From NCBI RefSeq assembly GCF_003480915.1, contig NZ_QUKD01000002.1, positions 253,629 to 317,628 of the forward strand: a stretch of DNA of 64,000 nt. The letters run 5' to 3'. The stretch comes from Parabacteroides sp. TM07-1AC (lineage in GTDB: Bacteria > Bacteroidota > Bacteroidia > Bacteroidales > Tannerellaceae). Positions within the stretch are counted from its first letter, which is position 1. Every line of letters starts with the position of its first letter. The position numbers and the translations under genes are program-made. Positions 8,069 to 15,657 of this stretch are shown here, in pieces. The notes beneath the pieces are model-generated. The model did not search any database, had not been told where the DNA came from, and saw nothing but the letters and a program-made list of their open reading frames with translations.

Positions 8069-8632
8069 ATGAATATGAAAAATGTATTGATTATCAGCGG
8101 CCATACAAACCTTACCGCATCTGTAGCCAATAAAACGATTCTCGAAACCCTGAACGAACGGCTGCCGGAAGCCGAAATCGTAAAACTCGACGAACTCTAT
8201 CCCGACTTCAAAATCGACGTGGAAGCCGAACAGCAGAAGTTGCTCCGGGCAGATATCATCGTGTTGCAGTTCCCCCTTTTCTGGTACTCCGCACCCTCCA
8301 TATTGGAACGCTGGATGGAAGAGACTTTCCGTCACGGTTTCTCGCACGGAAGTACCGGAGACAAACTCAAAGGCAAGAAACTCGTTCTCTCGTTCACGAC
8401 GGGAGCTCCTGAGGCGATGTATAGCCACGAGGGGGCGATGGGCTACACGCTCGACGAATTTCTGGCTTGCTACAAAGCAACCTGCCGACTCACGCAAATG
8501 GAGTATAGCGGCAGTGTTTATACCTGCGGTGTAAGTTATGGCAACCGTACCACACCGGAACTTATCGAGCAACAAAAAAATGTATCGGTAGTGCACGCTG
8601 AACGTCTTATCGAATTACTCGAAACACTCTGA
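8069..8632 (+). CDS. NAD(P)H dehydrogenase (quinone)-type flavoprotein
   Basis: The 187-residue protein has the flavodoxin-like fold of the KefF/MdaB/NQO1 group: a strand VLIISGHTN at the start, ADIIVLQFPLFWYSAPSILE (flavin loop, about 65-85), and LVLSFTTGAPEAMYSHEGAMGY (about 110-130). Such enzymes transfer two electrons from NAD(P)H to quinones or other electrophiles via FMN or FAD. It is the last gene of the operon starting at 5249 and is closed by a strong hairpin at 8668-8716. MNMKN has two possible ATG starts, at 8069 and 8075. With the reductases and SDR it suggests detoxification of reactive carbonyl or quinone compounds. Confidence 0.85.
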   Translation: MNMKNVLIISGHTNLTASVANKTILETLNERLPEAEIVKLDELYPDFKIDVEAEQQKLLRADIIVLQFPLFWYSAPSILERWMEETFRHGFSHGSTGDKLKGKKLVLSFTTGAPEAMYSHEGAMGYTLDEFLACYKATCRLTQMEYSGSVYTCGVSYGNRTTPELIEQQKNVSVVHAERLIELLETL

Positions 8633-8667
8633 CGCTTGAAGACAGACTACATAATTTCGATAAAAAT

Positions 8668-8716
8668 AAAGGGGACAAGATACCAATGCCATTGTCGGTA
8701 TCTTGTTCCCTTTTTG
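8668..8716. terminator. Bidirectional terminator
   Basis: AAAGGGGACAAGATACC pairs with GGTATCTTGTTCCCTTT across a 12-base loop, with one mismatch. T-runs or A-runs flank both sides, and the hairpin lies between convergent genes ending at 8632 and 8732. Confidence 0.85.
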
Positions 8717-8731
8717 AATAGATTGGTGGAA

Positions 8732-9256
8732 TTATATTCGTTTAATCACTTTAGCCGGATTGCCACCCACGACCGTATTATCTTCAACATCTTTGGTAAC
8801 GACAGCACCAGCGGCCACTACCGCATTTTCCCCGACCGTAATACCAGGGAGAATGGTAGCTCCTGCACCGATCCAGCAATTACGTTTCAGCCTGACGGGT
8901 TTGCAGGTCAAAATCTGATGGTCGTATAAATCGTGATTGTTCGAGATAAGTTGCACATTGGCGGCTACCATCACATCATCTTCGATGGTAATACCTCCGG
9001 CAGCCATAAAGAGCGAATTATTCATCACTACCACATTCCGACCTATTTTCACTCTATTACCCCGCACCACTGTCAGAGGAGACATGACACGACTTCCTTC
9101 ACCTATATTTCCCATAAAGAGCTCCGACACAAGTCGGTTATATTCTTCGGTCATGGGCATAGTGTGGTTAATCTTAAAGCAAAGTTGCGCACAACGAATC
9201 CCTTCGGCGGGGTCGGCCTCTTCAGGCTTGCGCATGTCGATTCTAAATTCTTCCAT
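8732..9256 (-). CDS. Hexapeptide-repeat O-acetyltransferase (maltose acetyltransferase-like)
   Basis: The 174-residue protein is a left-handed beta-helix acetyltransferase of the LacA/Maa group. Hexapeptide repeats run from about residue 65 to 160 (VMNNSLFMAAGGITIEDD, CWIGAGATILPGITVGENAV, VVGGNPAKVIKRI), with the catalytic-type histidine in ISNNHDLYD. Family members move an acetyl group from acetyl-CoA to a sugar or similar hydroxyl. It starts 8 bases after the stop of AraC regulator 2 (9265-10173) on the same strand, so the two are co-transcribed. The acceptor is unknown. Confidence 0.85.
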   Translation of the reverse strand: MEEFRIDMRKPEEADPAEGIRCAQLCFKINHTMPMTEEYNRLVSELFMGNIGEGSRVMSPLTVVRGNRVKIGRNVVVMNNSLFMAAGGITIEDDVMVAANVQLISNNHDLYDHQILTCKPVRLKRNCWIGAGATILPGITVGENAVVAAGAVVTKDVEDNTVVGGNPAKVIKRI

Positions 9257-9264
9257 ATCCGTAT

Positions 9265-10173
9265 TTACGCGGTTATTGCTTGCCCTTTATAATCATTCGG
9301 GGTTTGTCCCACCACTTTTTTAAACAACCGTGTGAAATGTTGCGGGTATTGAAAGCCCAATTCATAGGCAATCTGGCTGATGGATTTTTCCGGATTCAAT
9401 ATACGTTCTTTGGCTATATCCATAACCTTGAACTGTATGTATTCTTGGGCTGATTTTCCGGTCTCTTTTTTTATCAAGTCACCGAAGTAATTGGGCGACA
9501 AGCATAGCTCGTTTGCACAATACCTGACTGTCGGCAGGCCGTCTTGTTGTGCTTTGTCCGACTGGAAATAATCGTCGAGTAACGTTTCGAAGCGGGTTAA
9601 TACATCGTGATTAATCCGCTCCCGTGTGATAAACTGCCGTTCATAAAAACGCAGGCAGTAATCCAACAGCAGTTCAATGTTGGTAGCAAGCAGCCGTTTG
9701 CTAAGACGGTCGATAGCGTGTTCCAACTCGTTCTGAATCTTCTCCAGACAGTCGAGAAACAATTTCCGCTCCCGCTCCGACAGATGCAGGGCTTCATTCA
9801 CCTCGTATGAGAAATAGGAATACTCCCGGATGTTACGACCGAGCGATGTTCCCCGTATCAGTTCAGGATCGAAACAAAGCGCCCACCCTTGAGGCTGAAA
9901 AGTCTCTCCCGTGTCTTCCACCCCGATTACCTGTCCGGGAGCAAGACACACGACAGAGCCTTTCTGGTAATCGTAACGCTGACGTCCGTAAATCAACTCG
10001 CAATTCTTCTCGTCTTTCAGGAATACGACATAAAAACTGAAAGTGTGTTTCATATGTTTCATCGGCTTCGCTTTCGACAAGTCGATTACACTCACCAACG
10101 GATGCAGGGTCTCCACACCCAGCATATCATTATATTCTGTAACGGTTGTAATATTCAATAGTTCTTTATTCAT
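9265..10173 (-). CDS. AraC-family transcriptional regulator (regulator 2)
   Basis: A 302-residue AraC/XylS protein with an N-terminal cupin-like domain (about 20-160; FYVVFLKDEKNCELIYG, VCLAPGQVIGVED) and a C-terminal double helix-turn-helix (about 200-302; ANELCLSPNYFGDLIKKETG, IAYELGFQYPQHFTRLFKK, TPNDYKG). It is divergent from the MFS gene at 10504. The space between them carries four 17-bp direct repeats on a 21-bp lattice, and the same repeat stands before the SDR gene at 11880. This protein is therefore the probable activator of both transcription units. The ATG at 10173 is 22 bases from its own -7 box at 10196-10203. Confidence 0.88.
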   Translation of the reverse strand: MNKELLNITTVTEYNDMLGVETLHPLVSVIDLSKAKPMKHMKHTFSFYVVFLKDEKNCELIYGRQRYDYQKGSVVCLAPGQVIGVEDTGETFQPQGWALCFDPELIRGTSLGRNIREYSYFSYEVNEALHLSERERKLFLDCLEKIQNELEHAIDRLSKRLLATNIELLLDYCLRFYERQFITRERINHDVLTRFETLLDDYFQSDKAQQDGLPTVRYCANELCLSPNYFGDLIKKETGKSAQEYIQFKVMDIAKERILNPEKSISQIAYELGFQYPQHFTRLFKKVVGQTPNDYKGQAITA

Positions 10174-10195
10174 TGCTTTGTTGTTTTTCTGACGG

Positions 10196-10203
10196 CAAAT
10201 ATA
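10196..10203 (-). promoter_or_regulatory. -7 box for AraC regulator 2
   Basis: On the minus strand this reads TATATTTG, a match to TAnnTTTG, 22 bases before the ATG at 10173. The operator array starts 40 bases further upstream, so autoregulation is possible. Confidence 0.65.
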
Positions 10204-10242
10204 AGAATTACCTTGTTTACCAATATCACAAAAAGGTCAGAA

Positions 10243-10364
10243 TCCGTAATTTCGGTAAGAGAATCTGTAATCCGTGTAAGACACTGGATTGCCAACGTAA
10301 CACTTTGAATTTGTGCATGATAATAATCTGTAATATCGGTAAGCCAATCTGTAATCCGTTTAAG
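10243..10364 (+). promoter_or_regulatory. Direct-repeat operator array on a 21-bp period
   Basis: Four 17-bp copies are present: TCCGTAATTTCGGTAAG at 10243, TCTGTAATCCGTGTAAG at 10264, TCTGTAATATCGGTAAG at 10327 and TCTGTAATCCGTTTAAG at 10348. Steps are 21, 63 and 21 bases, so all lie on one face of the helix. Two lattice positions in the middle (10285 and 10306) hold only poor matches. The unit size, spacing and location between AraC regulator 2 and the MFS gene suggest AraC-protein binding sites. The last copy starts 38 bases before the -7 box at 10386. Confidence 0.8.
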
Positions 10365-10385
10365 CTCCATCCCAAAGAACCCGGT

Positions 10386-10393
10386 TAATTTTG
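10386..10393 (+). promoter_or_regulatory. -7 box of the MFS promoter
   Basis: TAATTTTG matches TAnnTTTG. No good -33 TTTG is seen at the usual distance; the last operator repeat covers that place, as in activator-dependent promoters. Confidence 0.7.
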
Positions 10394-10438
10394 CAGCAGA
10401 ATAAAGTATAACTAAAATGCTAAAAAGGAAGAAAAGAT

Positions 10439-10510
10439 ATGAAAGCGAATCCGATTTTATTGTTTTATTTCGGTATAGAAACCTATACGAAAGGAGGTAG
10501 AATATGGTAA
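10439..10510 (+). CDS. Possible 23-residue leader peptide
   Basis: An ATG at 10439 opens a 23-codon frame (MKANPILLFYFGIETYTKG, then GRIW) whose stop TAA at 10508 lies inside the start of the MFS gene. Its 3' end contains the strong Shine-Dalgarno sequence AAAGGAGG used by the MFS ATG at 10504. This arrangement would allow translational coupling. There is no homologue in view, and it may be only a chance frame in the 5' leader. Confidence 0.3.
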   Translation: MKANPILLFYFGIETYTKGGRIW

Positions 10511-11769
10511 ATTACAAAAGACCTATTTTTCATTACGGTTATGTTATCGTGGGATGCTGTTTCCTGATCATGTTTGTCATCGTAGGATTGGTAATGAGTT
10601 GTGCGGGCATTTTCTATAAGCCGGTCAGCGAGGAACTGGGAGTCGATGTCGGTAAATTCGGATTATATATGTCGCTGAATTTTCTGTTTTCCACGCTGAC
10701 GCTCTCTTTCGCTGGGAAACTGTTGGAAAAATACAGTGTCCGTGTAATCCTCACCCTCTGTTCTGCGATAATAGCCGCCACTTTCATGATGATGTCGCTG
10801 TTCAGTGCCGTGTGGCAATTCTATGTAGCGGGAGCCGTATTCGGTATAATGCTGGCTTTTTTACTCTATCTCGGATTTCCCACTCTGTTGAACCGCTGGT
10901 TCAAAACCCGTATGGGTATTTTTATCGGTATTTGCAGTGCCGGGTCCGGAATCGGGGGCGTACTGTTCAATCCGCTGGCGGGATTCCTTATTACGGAATA
11001 TGGCTGGCGCATGACATACTTGATATTCGGAATTATAATAATGGTGATTGTTACTTCGATCTTGGGATTGCTCCTGCGCGACTATCCCGAAGATAAGGGA
11101 CTGAAACCTTATGGAGAGATCGAATTGTCTGACACTGTTTCCTCTCGATCAGACGGTAAACAATCCACGGGAGATGGAGTCGAGTATGCCCATGCTGTCA
11201 GGATGCCTATCTTCTACGGGTTGATTGTATTCGCGTTTCTAATGAATGCGACGGCAACGCTTAACGTGTTCGTTCCGACGTATATGCAGGAAATTCTATT
11301 TTCAGTGGAGCAGGCATCGTTTGTAGCCTCCGCGGTTATGGTCGGTGTCACGGTCGGTAAAGTTTTGCTGGGAATGATAAACGACCGGAGCACGTTATAT
11401 GGTATTCTTACAACCATCGGACTGGGTATATTGGGCTTGGTGCTGTTGTTGATGGGTCATGTCGGGATAACACTTTCCATTATCGGCGGTTTCCTTTTCG
11501 GTTGGGCTTACGCCGGAGTGACGGTACAGACGCCGATGTTGGTACGCTCTGTTTTCGGCAATAAGAATTATGCTCGGATTTACTCCAACGTATCGATGGC
11601 TATCGCCATAGGCGGGGCTATCGCTGCCGGGGGCTGGGGACTTTTAGCCGATGCAACTTCCTACGGTTTTATCTTTATTATGGGAATCGTATTTCTCGTG
11701 TTATCCGGTAGTATCGGTTTATTCGCCCTGCATATACGCCGTAAAAACATGAGGCGACAAGCAGTCTGA
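10504..11769 (+). CDS. MFS transporter (OFA/monocarboxylate-type)
   Basis: The 421-residue protein has about 12 membrane segments with a cytoplasmic loop after segment 6 (about 195-225). The opening HYGYVIVGCCFLIMFV and the motif LNRWFKTRMGIFIGICSAGS resemble the oxalate/formate antiporter and monocarboxylate-porter branch of the major facilitator superfamily. It probably moves a small organic acid or related compound across the inner membrane. AAAGGAGG, unusually strong for this phylum, lies just before the ATG. It is driven by the repeat-controlled promoter at 10386. An SDR gene under the same operator type follows at 11880. Confidence 0.85.
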   Translation: MVNYKRPIFHYGYVIVGCCFLIMFVIVGLVMSCAGIFYKPVSEELGVDVGKFGLYMSLNFLFSTLTLSFAGKLLEKYSVRVILTLCSAIIAATFMMMSLFSAVWQFYVAGAVFGIMLAFLLYLGFPTLLNRWFKTRMGIFIGICSAGSGIGGVLFNPLAGFLITEYGWRMTYLIFGIIIMVIVTSILGLLLRDYPEDKGLKPYGEIELSDTVSSRSDGKQSTGDGVEYAHAVRMPIFYGLIVFAFLMNATATLNVFVPTYMQEILFSVEQASFVASAVMVGVTVGKVLLGMINDRSTLYGILTTIGLGILGLVLLLMGHVGITLSIIGGFLFGWAYAGVTVQTPMLVRSVFGNKNYARIYSNVSMAIAIGGAIAAGGWGLLADATSYGFIFIMGIVFLVLSGSIGLFALHIRRKNMRRQAV

Positions 11770-11772
11770 CAA

Positions 11773-11839
11773 TTCGTAATTTCGGTAAGATACTCTGTAA
11801 TCGGGTTAAGGTCAGGTAATCGGTGATACCGTAATTTTG
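11773..11839 (+). promoter_or_regulatory. Second operator pair and promoter before the SDR gene
   Basis: TTCGTAATTTCGGTAAG (11773) and TCTGTAATCGGGTTAAG (11794) repeat the units found at 10243-10364, again 21 bases apart. TAATTTTG at 11832-11839 is the -7 box. The distance from the start of the last repeat to the -7 box is 38 bases, the same as before the MFS gene. A weaker GGTAATCGG word follows at about 11815. Confidence 0.8.
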
Positions 11840-11879
11840 CAACTACTAAGAATAATAATTAAAGCAATAGATTTTGAAA

Positions 11880-12713
11880 ATGAAACAAGATGTAATGATA
11901 TTGACCGGAGCCGGTCAGATCGGTATGGCAATAGCCCGTCGCATGGGCTATGGAAAGAAAATAGTCGTGGGTGATAAGAATCCGGAAAATGCAGAGGATA
12001 TTGCCCGAATCATGAATAATGCCGGGTTCGATGCAATACCCGTTGAAATGGATCTTTCATCCAGAGAATCCATATTGAGCCAGATTGCCGAGGCTCGGAA
12101 ATACGGTGAGATTTCGATGCTTGTCAATGCGGCGGGCGTGTCGCCGTCGCAGGCTTCGATAGAGACCATATTGAAAGTGGACTTATACGGAACGGCCGTT
12201 CTGCTCGAAGAAGTCGGTAAAGTTATCAAAGAAGGTGGTGTCGGCGTTACGATTTCCAGCCAGTCGGGATACCGAATGCCTGCACTCACTGCCGACGAGG
12301 ACGAGCAACTGGCCTGCACACCGACAGAGGAACTGCTCTCGCTCGATATTCTTCAACCTCAAAATATCCGGGATACGCTGCACGCTTACCAGATGGCCAA
12401 ACGCTGCAACGTGAAACGTGTAATGGCCGAGGCCGTGAAATGGGGCGAACGGGATGCCCGCATCAACTCCATCTCTCCGGGGATTGTCGTAACTCCGCTG
12501 GCATTGGATGAGTTCAACGGGCCAAGAGGTGATTTTTACAAAAATATGTTCGCCAAGTGTCCGGCAGGACGTCCCGGTACGGCAGATGAAATTGCTAACG
12601 TGGCCGAGCTGTTGATGAGTGAACGAGGAGCGTTTATCACGGGAGTCGATTTCCTGATCGATGGCGGTGCTACGGCATCCTACTTTTATGGAGCGTTGAA
12701 ACCCGAAAAATGA
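11880..12713 (+). CDS. Short-chain dehydrogenase/reductase
   Basis: An SDR of 277 residues counted from ATG 11880; an in-frame TTG at 11874 is a worse start. It has the TGAGQIG cofactor motif at the N-terminus, VNAAG (about 80), SSQSG as the catalytic serine region (about 125), YQMAK as the active-site Tyr/Lys (about 172), SPGIVVTPLA, and a C-terminal FLIDGG. An insert after the serine region (LTADEDEQLACTPTEELLSL) makes it longer than classical SDRs, as in some 3-alpha-hydroxysteroid dehydrogenase/carbonyl reductase types. Substrate is not known. It shares the regulator 2 operator with the MFS gene, so transport and conversion of one compound are probably linked. Confidence 0.85.
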   Translation: MKQDVMILTGAGQIGMAIARRMGYGKKIVVGDKNPENAEDIARIMNNAGFDAIPVEMDLSSRESILSQIAEARKYGEISMLVNAAGVSPSQASIETILKVDLYGTAVLLEEVGKVIKEGGVGVTISSQSGYRMPALTADEDEQLACTPTEELLSLDILQPQNIRDTLHAYQMAKRCNVKRVMAEAVKWGERDARINSISPGIVVTPLALDEFNGPRGDFYKNMFAKCPAGRPGTADEIANVAELLMSERGAFITGVDFLIDGGATASYFYGALKPEK

Positions 12714-12734
12714 AACAATCAAATCAATGGAGTT

Positions 12735-13340
12735 ATGAAAAATATAATATCAATTTTAATGATGCTTTGCGCGTGTGCATTTACCGCCCATGCGCAGGGT
12801 AATACATCTCAAACAACAGATATGAAAAACAGTAAGAAAGTGCTTGTGGTTTTCTTCTCCCGGACGGGTGAAAACTACGCGGTGGGAAATATCGAAAAGG
12901 GAAATACCCATATCATAGCCGAAATGATTGCGAAAGAGACCGGAGGCAAGTTGTTCCGGATAGAAACGGTCAAGCCTTACCCGGATGAGTACAAGGCTTG
13001 CGTGGAGGTAGCGAAAGCAGAGAAAGAGAGTAATGCACGCCCGGAAATAAAAGGCGATGTAAAAGTCGAGGATTACGATATTATCTTCTTGGGGTATCCC
13101 AACTGGTGGGGAGATATGCCGATGGCAGTCTATACCTTTATCGAGAAGCATAATTGGAACGGGAAAACTGTCGTTCCGTTCTGCACGCACGAGGGCAGCG
13201 GGCTGTCGGATACGGAACGTAAACTGAAAGATGCCTGCAAAGGAGCTACGGTAAGTGCAGGGCTTGCCATAAAAGGCACAACCGCACAAAACTCGCAACC
13301 GCAAACACTGAAAACAGTACAGACGTGGTTGCTAAAATGA
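12735..13340 (+). CDS. Exported flavodoxin-like protein
   Basis: This 201-residue protein has a signal peptide (residues 1-20, ending AHAQ) followed by a flavodoxin domain: VLVVFFSRTGENYAVG (FMN phosphate loop, about 37-50), DIIFLGYPNWWGDMPMAVY (about 112-130) and VVPFCTHEGSGLSDTE (about 143-158). Flavodoxin-like proteins with this motif set carry FMN and act in electron transfer. A signal peptide on a flavodoxin is not usual, although such forms occur in Bacteroidetes; a second ATG just after the peptide (MKNSKKV) could give a cytoplasmic form. It follows the SDR by 21 bases and is probably in the same transcript. Confidence 0.8.
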   Translation: MKNIISILMMLCACAFTAHAQGNTSQTTDMKNSKKVLVVFFSRTGENYAVGNIEKGNTHIIAEMIAKETGGKLFRIETVKPYPDEYKACVEVAKAEKESNARPEIKGDVKVEDYDIIFLGYPNWWGDMPMAVYTFIEKHNWNGKTVVPFCTHEGSGLSDTERKLKDACKGATVSAGLAIKGTTAQNSQPQTLKTVQTWLLK

Positions 13341-13489
13341 GTTTTGATAAATCTGTTATTAAATAATTTATGATTCTTATTATAATCCAGAATAACAAAT
13401 ATTTAACTGTAATAGAAAAATGAAGAATAAAAGCATATTCTCTCTACACAAAGCGATACAACCTATTCGGCGAAAAATAAAATAGCATA

Positions 13490-14406
13490 TAGCTGTTCGC
13501 TTTACAAGAAATAAATCTCCACCGAGTCTCACTTCAACAGATTCGAAGAAACTGATTTATTTACTTATAAAAACGAACATTTATGACCCATCATATCACG
13601 GCGGATCGTTTGGTAGAATCCGCCCTCATGCCGTCACGGAAGAGCTGTTCCGCGACTTCGATAACACACTCCGCGCCCTCTGCGATGAGGAAGCCGACCG
13701 CAAAGCCGTTTTTCGCACTCTGCGTTATGCGCGTATCCGCCTGCGCGTATTATACGGATATATCTCGAAAGAGGAAACGCCGGAGAGTTGTACTCAAATT
13801 CGGTTTCTGCATATCGTTATCGGATATATCGACACGGAGTTGGAGATATTGAATCGCTACGGAGATACTTACCCGCCGAAACCTCATGTATGTAAACGGC
13901 GTTGGACGGGCGCCGTTGTCGAACTGGTCGAGTTGATATATGCCTTACACGAGATGAAACGTATCGACGACGGGGAGATAGCCATGAACGAATTGGCCGG
14001 ATTCTTTGGCGAGTTGTTCGGCATTCGCCTCGATGCGCGAAGTCTTTATGACGCTTATACCGACATCAAACGGCGCAAGGGCGAGAGCCGTACCTATTTT
14101 CTCGACAAGTTGCGCGAGCGTCTGAACCTGCGGATGCAACGCGACGATGAAAAAGAACAGGAGCGGCGACGCTGATTAAATAATGCGGATGGAAAGTTCT
14201 GTCCGCATTATCAGTATATTTACGTTCGTCGATTTTGCTATTTCCAAGAAAAACGCTATATTTACATAGAGTTATTCGACGAGATGCAAAGCGCAGCAGT
14301 TCAGCGCAGTTACACGGTCGCTAAATCGTTACTGACATCTTTCTTAATCTTCACTCTACGCTGTCATTCAGACAGATACATAAAAATTTCTTATCCGATA
14401 CAAAGA
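13490..14406 (+). repeat. Full-length copy 2 of the RteC-locus direct repeat
   Basis: Similarity with 3640-3966 begins near AAGAAATAAATCTCCACC, covers the RteC-like gene, and ends at the tail ATTCAGACAGATACATAAAA followed by TTTCTTATCCG and CAAAG. The two copies bracket about 9.5 kb that holds the oxidoreductase island. The tail contains TATCTTTG on the minus strand (14401-14408), a -7 box match of unknown use. Confidence 0.75.
13583..14175 (+). pseudogene. rteC: rteC-family gene with a frameshift (copy 2)
   Basis: The gene starts like copy 1 (MTHHITADRLVESA) but has lost one base around 13624-13628 relative to copy 1 (GCCCTCATG against GCCACCCATG). After the shift, the frame is open to 14175 and encodes a typical RteC C-terminal region: CKRRWTGAVVELVELIYALH, then FFGELFGIRL, then YTDIKRRKGESRTYFLDKL. 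An uninterrupted protein would be about 197 residues. RteC controls excision of CTnDOT-type integrative elements, but no excisionase, integrase or mobilisation gene is in view. A sequencing error at the shift cannot be excluded. Confidence 0.75.
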
Positions 14407-14414
14407 TAAATAAT

Positions 14415-15590
14415 TTAGACCGGAATACAAGTTGCCGAAATACGTCGACATTCAAACCTACGGCTAAAATAACTTAACAGTAAAAATCCCGCCAAAGCCG
14501 AAGCCGCCCCCGGAAGAGCCGCATATTGATAGCTGTAACCAGCTTCTATGGGCAGTCCGCCGCAATAAGCCCCCAGCGCATTCCCGAGATTGAAAGCGAT
14601 CTGCACGCTTGCTGCTCCAAGCATCTCTCCCCCTTTGGCATTCTGTATGAGCAGCAACTGCTGCGGCGCCGAAACGGCAAACAAACAAGTCGTGCCGACA
14701 CACATCAACAAGACGGACATCCACGGATTGGCCGACCAAAAGAACAACATCAGTAAAGCCAGACACATCACCCCCTGCGTAACAGCCGCCACGCGTCCCG
14801 GAGTATAAAAGTCGGAAAGCTTCCCTCCCAACATATTACCGATGCACATACCCAACCCGGCGAGCACCATGATAAAGGTCATGTCGGTAACAGGAACACC
14901 GGAAACCTTCGTAAGCAACGGTGTGATATAACTGTACAGGCAAAAGAACCCGCCGTTACCGAACATCGTAGCAAAGATCAACAACCACGGAGCCGGATTG
15001 CGCAGAAAACGGAACTGTCCCTTAAACCCATTATCTGGCAAGGCAGCCACGTACGGCACCCACCGCCAGATAAACCAAAACACCACCAGTCCCCAGCAGG
15101 CAGCACCGAAGAAGGTAGCCCGCCACGAAAGAGCATGACTTATATAAGTACCGAGCGGCACAGCCAACAGGTTTGCCACCGTCATCCCGGAGATCATAAT
15201 AGCCACCGCCTCCGACTTCTTCCCTTCCGCCGCCAATCGTTCCGCCACGATAGAGCCTACACCGAAGAAGGCCCCGTGAGGCAATCCGGAAATAAACCGC
15301 ATCGCCATCATCGTCCAGTAGTTAGGTGAAAGCGAGACAAACAGATTCCCGACAATAAAGATAGCGACCAGCGCAAGCAGGATCTGCTTCAACGGTCGTG
15401 TACGGGCCAGTAAAACCAGTAAGGGAGCGCCGGCACAAACACCCAGCGCATAAGCGGAGATAAGATGTCCGGCACTGGGGATAGATATACCCAGGTCATT
15501 CGCTACATCGGGCAGTATCCCCATCATCACAAACTCGGACAAACCGAGCCCCAGCGTACCGAACGCCAGGGCGATAAGACTTTTCTTCAT
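14415..15590 (-). CDS. MFS transporter, AraJ/DHA1 type
   Basis: A 391-residue, 12-segment major facilitator protein. The first segment motif LGLGLSEFVMMGILPDVA, the loop ARTRPLKQ and MRFISGLPHGAFFGVGS are typical of the arabinose-efflux-like/DHA1 group that exports sugars or drugs. The whole family length is present. A -7 box TAACTTTG on the minus strand (15617-15624) lies 27 bases before the ATG. It is probably the first backbone gene after the island. Substrate is unknown. Confidence 0.88.
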   Translation of the reverse strand: MKKSLIALAFGTLGLGLSEFVMMGILPDVANDLGISIPSAGHLISAYALGVCAGAPLLVLLARTRPLKQILLALVAIFIVGNLFVSLSPNYWTMMAMRFISGLPHGAFFGVGSIVAERLAAEGKKSEAVAIMISGMTVANLLAVPLGTYISHALSWRATFFGAACWGLVVFWFIWRWVPYVAALPDNGFKGQFRFLRNPAPWLLIFATMFGNGGFFCLYSYITPLLTKVSGVPVTDMTFIMVLAGLGMCIGNMLGGKLSDFYTPGRVAAVTQGVMCLALLMLFFWSANPWMSVLLMCVGTTCLFAVSAPQQLLLIQNAKGGEMLGAASVQIAFNLGNALGAYCGGLPIEAGYSYQYAALPGAASALAGFLLLSYFSRRFECRRISATCIPV

Positions 15591-15657
15591 AACCGATAAC
15601 CTAAACTTTTCGGGCGCAAAGTTAGCACATCATCGGGAAAAAGAGATTAAAATTATG

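Noticed and set aside
10243-10364. CRISPR-like array
   Set aside because: Repeats are only 17 bases with 4-base spacers and a 21-bp period and no cas genes; the pattern fits protein-binding sites.
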